Shown piece after piece: positions 28,401-39,689 of a stretch of DNA of 64,000 nt. The DNA is from Aptenodytes patagonicus (lineage: Eukaryota > Chordata > Aves > Sphenisciformes > Spheniscidae), in contig NC_134982.1 in the NCBI RefSeq assembly GCF_965638725.1, positions 57,411,816 through 57,475,815 of the forward strand, in the 5' to 3' direction. A program made the translations under genes and the position numbers. Positions within the stretch are counted from its first letter, which is position 1. Each line of letters starts with the position of its first letter. The notes beneath the pieces were generated by a model. The model was not told where the DNA came from. It ran no database searches and saw nothing but the letters and a program-made list of their open reading frames with translations.

Positions 28401-31400
28401 TAACAGCTTCAGCTTTCTCCATCTATGAGAGAAGTCATACCACAATCTCACCGATTGTAACTGAACAATTGCAAGAGATGCTTCAAGGTACTTAGCAGAA
28501 AGGTTTTCAGATTTATTTAAATAAATTTCAAGGGAAGAGTAAAATAGGACTTAATCTACAAAAGTAACCAAACTTGCAAAACCAAAATCAAAATAAAGAC
28601 TGCAACCAAAGGTTTTTTTTCTGGGACGGGATGGAGGGTCTGTTACTGATCTCCAGTGACACAGCTCTCCAGACTGGGTGGACTTTATTTAGGTGGCTTA
28701 CAATTCCACCCTCAACTAGTTCTTAACCAGTAAGTAACGGTAGAAGTAAATCCTACCAGCAGTGTGCTAAATACCAGAATCTAGCAGTGTTATTAGTGCA
28801 CAGTGAACTGGTCATATCTATTATCTCCATGTGTTAGCAAGGCTTCACAGTCAACCATCACTCCAAAGCATTCCTATAGAAATAGTAATTCCTCCAGAAA
28901 AGCCATTTAGCCAGCACACATACTCCTTAAACTATTGCAGACTGTGTTTGTTACTAGTACTAGAAATTCAGAGCAAAGCTCAATTTACAGCTAACCACGC
29001 TATGGATACAGACCTTCTGATAACAGACAGAAAAGCAAACAGCAGGTAGGTAATTATTTAGGGTGACTCCCTTGCAAACATTATTTATAATAACCTTCCC
29101 TTTGCAGCAAATTACTACATATGAACTGCAGCACTTCAGATTACATTAAGGCTAAATGTGACTTTAAAATAAATGATCTTTTTGGGTTGATTTAGCATTG
29201 CAGGATTTGACAGTCCTCCAATTTGACTAGAAATCTAAAAAATCACCTTGCAATCACACACAGAATTGCAGCTTAGTTTTCTTCTGGGAGAACTCGACCA
29301 TGACAAAGAATATGAAGATGCCCCATCGTGTACCACTGCAGCTAAGAACATGACAGTTCCTCCATTTGGCCATGCCCTTCTCTATGCATGCTAGTGTCTG
29401 TGCACAACACCTTGATGTGTGTTTGCGGGTATCCATGTGCTTCAGAAGAATTTGTTCATAAAGGTTGGATTCGCTGGCTTTTCCCATATCAGTGGCTGGC
29501 ACTGAGTTGACAGGATACCACCCAAAGCAGAACTCCAGCACAAGAACCCCTGTCCCCTGCAGGCACAAGACCAAGATTCAGTGCTTTTACATCAGTGACA
29601 CACTTTTGTCAAGACTACTCAACAGAAAGTTGCATTTCAAAACACGGCGTTGGTGTGATGATACAGATCCTAGACTGGTTTCCTTCCTCTCCCCGTCACT
29701 GTTTCCTCAGCAGGACCCTGCGAAGACAGCTAGAGCATGGCATTCTGGTTGACCTACATGCAGTGGACTGTTTCAACATCCAAGCAGAGATCCGGTTTGT
29801 GACTATACTGATGCAGAAAGTAAACCTTCTGGTATGCAATACCTTAGGAAAACTGCTTCCAGACTAAAGCAAGCAGCAAGGATAAATGCCTGTAACAAGT
29901 CAACAGGATGGTGTCTCGGAAAGCCGCCCTCGTTATGAATTAGGTGTATACGTTTCTAGACTCTCTTGGCACCACACGGACAACAGCAGGTTCTCCACTG
30001 TGCACTCACTGTTGCAGTGTTTTTCAGAAACCTACATGTAGTTTGTCACACATGACCACTTCGTGCAGAAGTTGCTTCTGCCCCACCTCTGAGTTACTGA
30101 GTTACCAGCCATTAAGAAGAGAGAAGTTTCACAGCACGAACAGCTGCAAGCCACTTCATAGGCAGGATAAAAAGAGAGGCCTCTGAAACACAGGACAGGA
30201 TTAACTGAGAATTAGTAAGACCTCTTGTCTCCCATAATGTACTGTAACGGCCTAAGTCTCCATAAATTCAGACTTAATTCATCAACACCTTCACAGTAAA
30301 GTTTCACCACATGCAGTAAGACTAGCAAGTTTGTAAGAAGCTTTAGATTCTGCAGTTTGTCACAGGAACATTTATCATACTGCATCAGGTACAGTAAACC
30401 CTGATGCAGCCCCACAGCAAGTGGCTGTGGCGTTAGAAAGATCAGTCAACATTTGCAGGATTATTATGCACTGTGAATGCTTTCTGTTCAAGGCTTTTTC
30501 TGCTGATACAGGTCTTGCCAAATGTTAAAGAAGGTGAATCCCTGACAGATTTTACTGTCCACCTCTGCTGGAAGATGCACAGTCACTGCACATGATACCA
30601 ATCAGATGAAGCGACCAAAGAGTGTCAAAACAGCCTAGGAACTCTTCAACACTCATTCTCAGCTACAGTAAAACTGCAAACAAAATACTTGGAAAATTGA
30701 AGTGGTTTTGTACAAATCAAATATGTACACAGATATGTCGTACTCCAATTTGTCTACTCACTAAACATAGAAACTTAGAGAATCAAGTAAGGAAAGAGAA
30801 AAATTATCCAGCAGCAGTTACAGCTGCACATAAGAATAAACGAAAATGTAACTCATGGCTTTTTCTTTTTTAACTTACACTCCAGAAGCAGAAGGACACA
30901 TAAAATGCATTGAAGAATGACTTATGTTACAAGCAGATGGTTTTTTTTTTCTTGCATATTAATTTCAGATATAGAGAGATGTTCTCTAAGGAGCTACTGG
31001 ATTCAAATAGCCAAGACTCAGGTTATGGCAGCCAAGTCACTATTTTCAGCACAACTAGTAATTCAGACATAGCATGCATCTGTACTTCAGACACCACTGA
31101 ACAACACTATACAATAATTCAGAAAGTATCATTGAGCTATGTAACTGATTAGAAATTAGTTGCCAAATAAAATTTCCACTTTAACAGCTGCAAACTGCAG
31201 AATGCCCCAGGGCTTAACTTTGGGAGATCACTCCTTTTGTCAAAGGTGAGACGGACACAGTCGATCAAATATTTAAGTGAAAAAAAAAGGATGCCTCATG
31301 ACTTTTCCTTCAGTAATGACAAACACAAACCAAGATAATGGAGAATTGTAGTAGGGCCACCCTTTGATCTTGAACAGTGCATGATAGTCAATAGTGATTT

Positions 31401-34300
31401 ATGACATGCAGTGAAGAGTACAAATCCTTTGAGGTATCTACCTCTTGCAAGACCATCAAAGGCTCATCACAAAATGTCACTGCCACCACCAGAATCACCC
31501 CCAAACACCTACAGTCTCAAGGTATGCAAAGTACTTGTGTTTTGCGAATTGCTCCCTAAGCCTGCCAAATGGGCTCGCCCTGGAGTCACAGTGAAAGTGG
31601 TAAGAACCACTCACCAACCACCTGGACCTGTCTGGATGCCTTGTGATACTGACAGATTTCACTACCCGTTCTACGCTGGGGAGCAAACCAATCAACTTCT
31701 CTAGTAATGACATCATCTGAACCAGTCGTAGCAGAGTACTTCCCCTGCACTCACAGCAAGCAGGGGCAGATCTGATGGGAGCTCCTCCCTCTGCCCAAGG
31801 AAGGAGTGAACAAGACCTCCCTCACCACAAACACTCCTCCTCCTACTCCCCAAGACAGAAAAGATCTGATAACAATTCAAAGAAATGAAAATCATTTATG
31901 AATTAAACTATTTTGCTGTAGCACCTAAATAAGAAGGCACTTCACATCTAGATCAAGACATCGGTTCAAGCGCGTTCAAAATCTGCTGATGAGCAGCAAG
32001 CGAGATGTGCACAGGAGCAAGCATCCACCAACCAAAACAAGACAAAGGAAGGGAATGCATCATCTCCACAGCAGAGATTACACCTACGGCAGAGAAACAA
32101 AGAGGGATGTTTATTTGTCATGGGTTCATACCTGGAATGCAAAACCAGATCAGAAGGGCATGAGGGTAGCCTGCAAATCAAGTCACGCAGTGAGAATCTT
32201 TGTAAGGACTAGCGAATAGTGTGCACAAGTATAACAAAACATGGTACAGTTTTGAAGGATGAAGAAAAACACTAAAAAGTGCTGAGGTTCCACTGAACAT
32301 AAACTTTTTTTTTTTTTTTTAACAGTGACACTTATACAGCCAACTTGCCTGCAGTTACTGAAAAGGAGCTACATTGATGCAAATTGTATAAACAGTCTGG
32401 AAAATTTTTACCCAGTATCTATCTTTTAACATCTCACAGTGACCAAAGTTTTAGGCAGAAAATCAAAACCTAAAAGAAATAGACATGAAAAATGCTGCAA
32501 CAAACTGAAGAAAAAAGGCAGGACAAAATAAATAAGCCATATTCAAAGATCTAGGAACACTGCAGGGGTAAAAGCCAGAGTACTAATACATTTTAGAAGA
32601 CAGTAACAATCAAGCCTGACGGCTGCAGCAGGCAAGCACTCCTGAGTCTTGTTATATTGGTTTAAACTGTTGGGTGCTTAGGCTATCCACTCTTATCTCT
32701 GCTATCGGTGCAGCAACCTCTAGCAGAATCAATAGGGAAAAAAACCCAACCACCCCCCACTATTCTCAGATTTTGGTCACGTCAGTGTTAGATCCTGTGT
32801 CTTAGCCTAAATACCAGACGAAAGAAGGCATTTATGAAGGTAACCTGTCACTCTACAGAAAACACATTTCTTTTGGACAACTCTACTACCAGAATAGTAG
32901 CCTCCGGCAGAGAGCTGGAGCCACCAGCCTCACTAGTAACCTCTCGTCAGTCATCAGGGTAACAGAGCTGGCCTGTCAGCACTTCTACCACCTAACAGGT
33001 GTCAGCTGGAACGTAAAGCAGGCTATCAAAGAAGTTACCACAGGAGATCTTTGGGAGGCTGGACGCAGGACTGCTCTTGCAGAAAGTTCAAATGGGAGAG
33101 AGGTTACGTGTGGTGGTTTCCAGCTTTAAAACTACCATGCTGAAGAGGGTGGTAGTTATAACCCTGCCAGACTATAGCCCATGATAGCCCTACCCTTGGC
33201 TGGGAAGGGGAATTGCAGTGATTTCCTGTGTCTCATGGATCCCCCGCTTCTCTTTTGACATTGCTAATTTACTCTGACCAGAAACGGTAAAACAAGTAAA
33301 GAACAAGTACTGCACAGCTGCATTTATCACTGTCCTGTGTCCTACCGCAAGATCTTTACCTAGCCCTACACTCATTTGCAAATACAAGAACTGAAACAGC
33401 AGTGTCCACCCACGCAAGTTTCATGAATTTTTCCAGGATTCCTTAGAAAAAAAACCCACCTCACTACATATACAGTAAAGCTAAGCATCTCACATCAATG
33501 TATCTACCAGGCAGCATTACCTCTCTCACTAGAGAAAGCGTGTTAAGTGTGGGGGGAAAAAACATCTGTATCGGTTTCTCCAGTCTTACAGCATCTTTGC
33601 AGACAGGTGATGCCTGCCACACAGTAAAAACCAGTTATTTTTCACCCAGTTATTATATAACAGGCAGTGCTATAGATTGTATGCTGTCCGGTTCAGAATG
33701 CCTTTAAGAAGTCTTTAAACCTGTGTTAAGATGAAAAGAATTTTTTATCTGTTCATTAGTATTTCTAACAGCAGAAAGTACTGTTACAGGCAATCGTTTC
33801 AACCACTGAAAAGGCTCTGGTGACATGATTAAACAGTTATACAATGGTTAATATGGCTTCTACCTAATTTGCATATGCATTAAGAAAAGAAATATCCTCA
33901 GAACATCTCAGCTACAATAACACAATTACTATGCATTGTCATGTCATTTCACATGTGTGCCAGGAATGACGATGCACTAAAAAAAAAAAAGCTCACACAC
34001 TTGACTGCTGCAGCTCAACTTTCTGAACAGATAGTACTCACGTATCCCCAATAAAAGCAAGAAAAACTGTGAGTCTATCCCATTCTTCTTGAAATTCAAA
34101 GCATCAAGTGTAGCCTTCAGAAGAAGTAAGAGATGTTTGACAGCTCCTGAGTGGGTTTAACAGATCTGAGCAATGGCTTGTACACATAACGATGTCTATG
34201 CCCCCTTGGCTCCTCATACAATCCCCTGTTTTCACCAGCTGGCACAGACACATATCCCCATGTAAGTTTTGCCTCTGAGTTCAAGCAGAGTTGTTAGCAC
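19426..34300. other. Intergenic region without a supportable gene
   Basis: About 15 kb, AT-rich from 22 kb onward, with many short open frames but no recognisable exon. Two perfect AP-1 heptamers (TGAGTCA) lie 76 bases apart at 19913-19919 and 19989-19995. A23.9-25.4 kb stretch is especially AT-rich and resembles 3' UTR sequence in composition only. Small homopolymers occur at 21618-21630 (A), 26930-26942 (G-rich) and 32306-32322 (T). No mobile element was recognised here by eye. Confidence 0.45.
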
Positions 34301-34811
34301 AGTTTCAAAGAGGGGAGCGGGCCCCGCTCTGCAGCTGGATCTGCTCAGGAGAAGCCCTGCCCTCCCCCAGCAGCAGGCCCGGCCCGCGGCCCCCACGCCG
34401 AGGGGGCTTCTGGTGGGGTGACCGCCACACTCCGACAGACCCTTCCCACTGCACCACGCCACAGGGCTCGACAGCACTGCGTTAGCGGCTATGCTCAAAA
34501 TACACAGGTGCAGCAGAAGCAAGGTAGGCAGTAGTACCGAGCAAGGGATCTAAAGCTTTCAGAAACTTATTGAGGATTATGTCAAATCAGAGGAAATAGT
34601 TCCTTCGCTATGCTCTTCTACTAGTAAAATCTTGACAAAGAAATAAATCACGCCAATTCTTCCCAACCAGAAAAACATTTCATGTTCTAGCGCTGACTCT
34701 TCCTGCCTCTAGAGTATTGCAGAAAGTTTTTTTAGGACGAAGTAGCCCAAGAAGCAAGATACACAGAGTTCTACTGAAAAATAAATCTACTTCTCCATAA
34801 CATTTCTGCAG

Positions 34812-34817
34812 TTTATT
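34812..34817 (-). other. Candidate poly(A) signal for the JUN-like gene
   Basis: TTTATT on the + strand, i.e. AATAAA on the minus strand, about 1.0 kb beyond the JUN-like stop codon. It is the nearest canonical hexamer I found downstream on that strand, giving a 3' UTR of a size usual for JUN genes. A non-canonical TATAAA lies nearer, at about 35471. Confidence 0.35.
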
Positions 34818-35684
34818 CAAACAGAACACAATGGAATTACCACCTTTATAGCTGACCCACCCCAAATCTGAGCCCTTTTCTGTATAGCACTGAATTGTTA
34901 CTATACTACGTAGAGAGCAAACACTACTGGAATGTACACAGTGAAGGAAAAAAAAGTAAAGCTTTTCTTGCCAAAGTAACCGTTTTCACTACTAACATGT
35001 TATCTAGAAAAATAAGGTCTAGGCAACGTCCAAAAGTGTTCAAGTTTCAATAAATTAACTATCAATGCCCCAAATTTGCACTGGCACGAGAAATATGGAT
35101 CGTAGAGTTTAGAAAAGTTATTTTCATACGACCGAGTCAGCAATGCATTTCATCCTGCTTAAGATTTACAACAAAAATCATTTCTCCCCAGGGTTCGATT
35201 TTAAAACCGAAGCCGTGTAAGTGCAAGAGCACCCACATACATAGCTGTCTTAACTCTCAATGGCAAATTAAAGCTCTAGAGAAAGACGGTATTTTAAAAA
35301 AAGTTCTTTATCAATACCAAGAAAATATACATAGCCATATTATGTTTTAAATATATATATGTACACGCACATCTTTTCAAAAGGGTATGATTCTGGCTTT
35401 TTTTTTTTCTTTAAGTTTAAAAGCTTATCCATTGCTATACAGTTCAGTAAGGTGTATTAGGAAACACACTTTTTATATCCCCCATGAAAATAAAGTTGAA
35501 TCTTTCTGTAAACAGGAATTTCCTTAATTTCCGAAATCTCTACAGACCTCAAGTACTTCACTGAAAAAAACCAACCACCTGCCCCAAAACCACCCACGGA
35601 GACCCTCGCTGCCGAGGGCAACATCGACAGACCGCGGGAAACGCTTAGCAACACCCGGCTCCTGGAACCGCCTTCTCCGGGCGC

Positions 35685-35722
35685 AAATAAATAATAATAA
35701 TTAATAATAATAATAATAATAA
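35685..35722 (-). repeat. (AAT)n microsatellite containing an AU-rich element in the JUN-like 3' UTR
   Basis: The + strand reads AAATAAATAATAATAATTAA and continues as AAT repeats to 35722, just before the GC-rich island. On the minus strand, in the presumed 3' UTR about 100-140 bases after the stop, this gives ATT repeats. It includes the nonamer TTATTTATT (35694 down to 35686), the classical core of AU-rich mRNA-decay elements. Immediate-early JUN mRNAs carry such elements. Whether the repeat is transcribed is inferred from its position. Confidence 0.6.
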
Positions 35723-35822
35723 TGGAAGAGCGGCGGCGGGCGAGCACCTCGGCCCGGCGGTGCCTCCGCGCCGCCCCGGCGGCGGGCGGGGATGGGGCCG
35801 GCTGGCGGCGGGGCGTCCCTCC

Positions 35823-37118
35823 TCAGCAGGCGCTGGTCTCCGGCGCGGCGGCCGCCTCGGGTGGCGCCTCCCGGGGCTGGGCGGCGGCGGGGGGAGGATG
35901 CCCGGCGGCGTTGATGTGGCAGCCGGAGGAGAGGTGGCTGCGGACGCGGCCCTGCAGCTGGGTGACCTGGGCGCGGAGGAGGTTGGCGGTGGCGGCCAGC
36001 TCGGCGTTCTGCCCCTTGAGCGCCTTCACCTTCTCCTCCAGCCGGGCGATGCGCTCCAGCTTCCGCCGGCGGCACTTGGAGGCGGCGATGCGGTTCCGCA
36101 GCCGCTTGCGCTCCGCCTTCAGCCGCTCCTGGCTCTCCGCGTCCAGCGGCGACAGCGACGGCGGCGTCGGCGCGCTGCTGCCGCCCTCCCCGCCCGCCGA
36201 CGGCGGCACCTCGGGCACCGTCTGCGGCTCCTCCAGGGAACGCGCCGGCGGCAGCCGACCGCTCCCCAGACCCGCCGCCCCGAAGGCCAGGCCCGGCGGC
36301 GGCGGCGGCGGCGCGGAGGCGGCGGGGTAGGCGCTGCCCGAGGGGCTCAGCGGCCCCGCGGGGTTGAAGCCGCTCAAGTTGGTGTAGACGGCCGGCGGGT
36401 CGGCGGCGGCGGGGGCTCCCGGCGGCCCCGGGCGGGCGGTGCAGCAGGGTCCCGGCGTGGAGAGCGGCGGCGGCGGCGCCGCCAGGAGCTGGTTTTGCTT
36501 GTGCAGGTCGGCCAGGGCCTTAACGAAACCGTCGGCGAAACCCTCCTGCTCCTGCGTCACCGGCTGCCGGTAGAGAAACGGCCCCGCCGCCGCTGCCCCG
36601 CCGCTCCCCGCCCCGGGCGCCGCCGGCCCGGGGCTGCCGGACCCCAGCCCCGCGCCCCCCTGGATCAGCAGCTGCTCCAGGTCGGCGGCCGGCGGTAGTT
36701 TCAGCAGCGGCAGCTCCGCAGCCGAGCCCAGCGCGGCCTCCGGGCCGCCGCGGGCCGCCGCCGCCGCCTCGCCGCCGCCCGCCGGCTCCGCGGAGCCGGC
36801 GGGCGGCGGCGGGGCGGCGGCGGCGGCCGGCGGCGGCGGTAGCAAGCGCAGAGCCGCGGCGCTGCCGCGGGCGCCGGCGGGCGGGCGAAGGGCGAAGGGC
36901 CCCGGGAGCGGCGCGGGGGCGGCGGCCGCCAGGTCCCGCTTCTTCCCGGCGCCCAGCAGCAGCTTCTGCCCCGCCGCCGCCGCCGCATCGGCTCCGGGTC
37001 CGCCGGCGGTACCGAAACCCGGCAGCGGCACGAAGTCGGGTAGCAGCTCCAGTCCTTCCTCGGGGTAAAACGGCGCCTCCATCTTCACGGCGGATCGCCC
37101 GCTGCGCCCGCCGCTCAT
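35823..37118 (-). CDS. JUN-family bZIP transcription factor (divergent paralogue, intronless)
   Basis: A single-exon, 431-residue protein. The chosen ATG (37118-37116) starts 12 residues before [10 protein letters not shown], the JUN N-terminal MExxFY motif. The open frame continues upstream without a stop, but that part is CpG-island sequence. JUN landmarks in order: LPLLKL...DLEQLLIQ at 137-153; [16 protein letters not shown] then ADLHKQNQ at 187-210; [10 protein letters not shown] at 244-253; EEPQTVPEV at 296-304; [15 protein letters not shown] at 318-332; basic region [18 protein letters not shown] at 336-353 with N342, A345, A346, C349 and R350; zipper leucines 360, 367, 374, 381 and 388. 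JUN proteins bind TRE/CRE sites as homodimers or with FOS/ATF partners in the nucleus. Single-exon structure is normal for JUN genes. Odd points: long Ala/Pro/Gly tracts, no Ser-Pro at the JNK sites, and a C-terminal Ala/Pro tail. The landmarks mix c-JUN, JUNB and JUND traits, so I give no symbol. Confidence 0.94.
   Translation of the reverse strand: MSGGRSGRSAVKMEAPFYPEEGLELLPDFVPLPGFGTAGGPGADAAAAAGQKLLLGAGKKRDLAAAAPAPLPGPFALRPPAGARGSAAALRLLPPPPAAAAAPPPPAGSAEPAGGGEAAAAARGGPEAALGSAAELPLLKLPPAADLEQLLIQGGAGLGSGSPGPAAPGAGSGGAAAAGPFLYRQPVTQEQEGFADGFVKALADLHKQNQLLAAPPPPLSTPGPCCTARPGPPGAPAAADPPAVYTNLSGFNPAGPLSPSGSAYPAASAPPPPPPGLAFGAAGLGSGRLPPARSLEEPQTVPEVPPSAGGEGGSSAPTPPSLSPLDAESQERLKAERKRLRNRIAASKCRRRKLERIARLEEKVKALKGQNAELAATANLLRAQVTQLQGRVRSHLSSGCHINAAGHPPPAAAQPREAPPEAAAAPETSAC
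35931..36116 (-). other. bZIP domain of the JUN-like gene
   Basis: Encodes residues 335-396: the basic DNA-contact region followed by five leucine heptads (L360 to L388). The N-x-x-A-A-x-x-C-R signature is complete, so AP-1 site recognition should be retained. Within the zipper, [21 protein letters not shown] and LRAQVTQ follow the c-JUN heptads most closely. The last heptad LQGRVRS lacks the usual LKQKV lysines. Confidence 0.9.
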
Positions 37119-37769
37119 GCTGCCGCCCTCGCCGGCCGGCGGCGGCGGCGGCTCCGGTGCGGCGCGGGGCGGGCCGGGCTGGGCGCCTGCTCCGCGGGGC
37201 CCGCCGCCCTCGGCTGGCAGCGGGGACTGAACCGCCTCCCGGCGCCGCCGGCCCCACGCCACGCCCCGGGTCCGCCGACTGCCCGCCCCGCGCCGCCGCC
37301 CCCCCCGTCCGCTCCGCCGCCGCCGGTCCCCCCGCTCCTTCCCCCGCCCGCCGGGCTTGCGCGAAAGGGCTTCCCGCCGCAGCCCCGGTGTAGCCCTGGT
37401 GAGGTGTCCGTGGGGAACCCGTGCTGCTTCCCCCGAAAACTCGCCTCGCGGCTGGGGTGCGGGAGAGGAGGCGCTGCCGGGGGCTTCGCCCGGGACGAGG
37501 GGTTTCCCGTGGGCGTCACCCGGCGGTGCTCCAGCCACGGCACACGTCCTGCAGGAGGAAAGCGAGCAAAGCCCACGCGTGGCGGCTGCTGCGGGCAGGT
37601 GCTCGTGCGTTGGGTCTGTGATGGACGGGCACAGGGTAGTGCAGGTGTGGAGGGTTAACGCTTCCCGACAACGTGGGCTGGGAAGTCTGCCGGGGAAACG
37701 CTCCGCCATCGGGAAACATGCCGACTTGCCAAAGCACAAGCCGCTTGCAAGAAGGAGATGGATCTGACG

Positions 37770-39685
37770 TAGCTTTTCTTCTGAAAAAAAAAGTTTAGAG
37801 GAAGGGTTTGAAACAGCTTAGACATCTTTTCAACATTATTGAAACATGAAAGTACTGTTTTTTAGTTTGCGGTGGTATTTGCTCTCTTCACTAGAGACAA
37901 TTCCCACTGCCCGTCTCCAAGTCTCTGAAATTCTTACAGGACGAGGAAATCGCTTTCCACCCAGTCTTTTAAAAATCCGTTCTGCTGGGGATACTGATGT
38001 GATCCTGACAGAGCTGCTGAAAGCTCTCTTCTAAGACGGCTTGCTGACTGGGGGCCCTCAGTGGCTCATCTACACATTCACCAGTTCTCCCCATCCACGG
38101 TGGGCTCCACCAGCATCCCCTCAGTTAGGTGTCACCCTTCTGCAGTCTACTTGTGCCTTCGCCCCAGACATTTCCTCCCTGCACATCAAGAACAAGTGCC
38201 TCTTCTCCCAGGGTCTAGCGATGCTGCTGAGCTCTGCTGTTGCCCCACCATGTGCACAGCCACACTGTGCCTCCACTGTGCCTAGGTTTGCTCCAAAACT
38301 GGGAGCGGGGGAGGAGGCAGAGGCACCAGTGTCAAGTCAGGAAGGACTTTGCCCCATGCTTGCCACTTCAGATCCATAGGAGAAACAGAGTCTAAGTGCA
38401 CTAAGTAAGGCCTCAATGACCTTGACTCACCTACCCATGGGGCAGGAGCTCCACTTCAACTCAGCCTCAGTAGCAGTCCCTGCCCAGCTACGTCGCAGGT
38501 GTTTCTCTCTCCAGCCCCATCTCCTGGGTGGACCTTGGACCTGTGTTTCCAGTTCTGTTCCGGGCACCATCTCCCGCTGCTCCTGCCTGGACTCCCTGGG
38601 TGGACCTTGTACCTGCTTCATGACCTTGCCTCGTCTGAGCGTGTCAGTGGGTCCAACCACCAGTGCCTGCTCTGCCTGCCCTGCTCAGGTGCTGCAGGAC
38701 TCTACTGGTGAGGGCCACCGCCGTGGCTCCGGCCACCCCCAGCTCATCTCCCCGTGGGGCAGCCCCGCTCTGCCGCTCCCTGAGGCGGTGGCAGAATCGC
38801 TGCCCAGAAAACTGGCGGCAGCAGGACTCCAGCGAGAAGAAAGCCGTCAGGCAAAAGCCAGAAAGAGAGGCATTTGCGTGGATAGGGGACGAGTAAGCAC
38901 ATCTTTCTTGGTGAGGAAGGTGATGCTAGAAAGAGCTTATTTTTGTTTCCTTGTCTCTTCACTGACCTGGCAGCAGAGGGGCAGAGCTAGCAGTACTCAG
39001 CCGACACCGAGTACTGAAAACAGCTAATGCGAGTGGCTTTGTGGGAGTATTGCCGCAGCTGCTTGCTGTACGAGCTTTTTCCGTCGTATTCCTGGGCGAG
39101 CGAATGGCAGTGACTGGTACCTTCTCTGCAGCTGGGCAAAGAGGGCTGCCTAGGCAGAGAAGCTGTGGCCTCCAAGATGAAGTCAGTACAGCTTCTCTTC
39201 TTTCCCTTACGAAGCAAGTGCAGAGAGGGAGAGTAGACTGAGGGGAAAACGAGGTCCTGGGTGGGGACAGAGAAAAAGCTGGGGAGGTTCACTTGGCTCT
39301 GGGGTCATTGTCAGAGAAATTCTAGATACGACGTGATACACGACAGAGACGATGCTAAAGGCAGGTCCCTTCTTCAGTCCTCTGACAAGACCTGCCGGTC
39401 AGTTATATAGGATGGTTTTACTTGCCGATCTCATGCAGAGTTGGAAGGTGAGCCCATGGAACGGGAAAATGCAGAAGCTGCTTGAAATAAATTCATTGGT
39501 AACAACAGATCGGTTTATTTAGATTGCTATCTAATACTGGCCGATATACCTGCAAGCCAAGTTTCGGTGAGTGAAACAGAGTTGTTTCACACACCCTTAA
39601 TGCAACTGTGTATTACGGCAGTGTGGTCTTTTTGTTGTTTTCTTTCTCTCCGCCCTCCGCCCCCCCCCCTTTTTTTTTGCTGAAG
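37770..39685. other. Intergenic gap between the JUN-like gene and the THAP1 island
   Basis: About 1.9 kb between the two CpG islands, of ordinary base composition. An AP-1 heptamer TGACTCA is at 38423-38429, 1.3 kb upstream of the JUN-like start. A 203-codon open frame (38416-39027, +) shows no domain and I do not call it a gene. Confidence 0.5.
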
Positions 39686-39689
39686 AGGG

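Larger units (their letters stand above)
35725..37560. promoter_or_regulatory. CpG island covering the JUN-like gene and its 5' flank
   Basis: Dense CpG and long GCC/GGC runs begin abruptly at about 35725 and fade after about 37560. They cover the whole coding region and the presumed 5' UTR and promoter (37119-37560). Two CRE half-sites, CGTCA at 37514-37518 and TGACGT at 37765-37770, lie upstream of the minus-strand start; TRE/CRE-like sites drive autoregulation in c-JUN, but their use here is only inferred. No clear TATA box was seen. Confidence 0.75.

Noticed and set aside
36520-37257. 245-codon Arg/Ala/Gly-rich frame overlapping the JUN-like gene in another frame, and a 312-codon antisense frame at 35760-36698
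   Set aside because: Shadows produced by GC-rich codons of the true JUN-like reading frame.
35823-37739. Reading the JUN-like gene as a 638-residue protein
   Set aside because: Residues before the ATG at 37118 have no JUN similarity, whereas that ATG places the conserved MExxFY motif near the N-terminus as in other JUN proteins.
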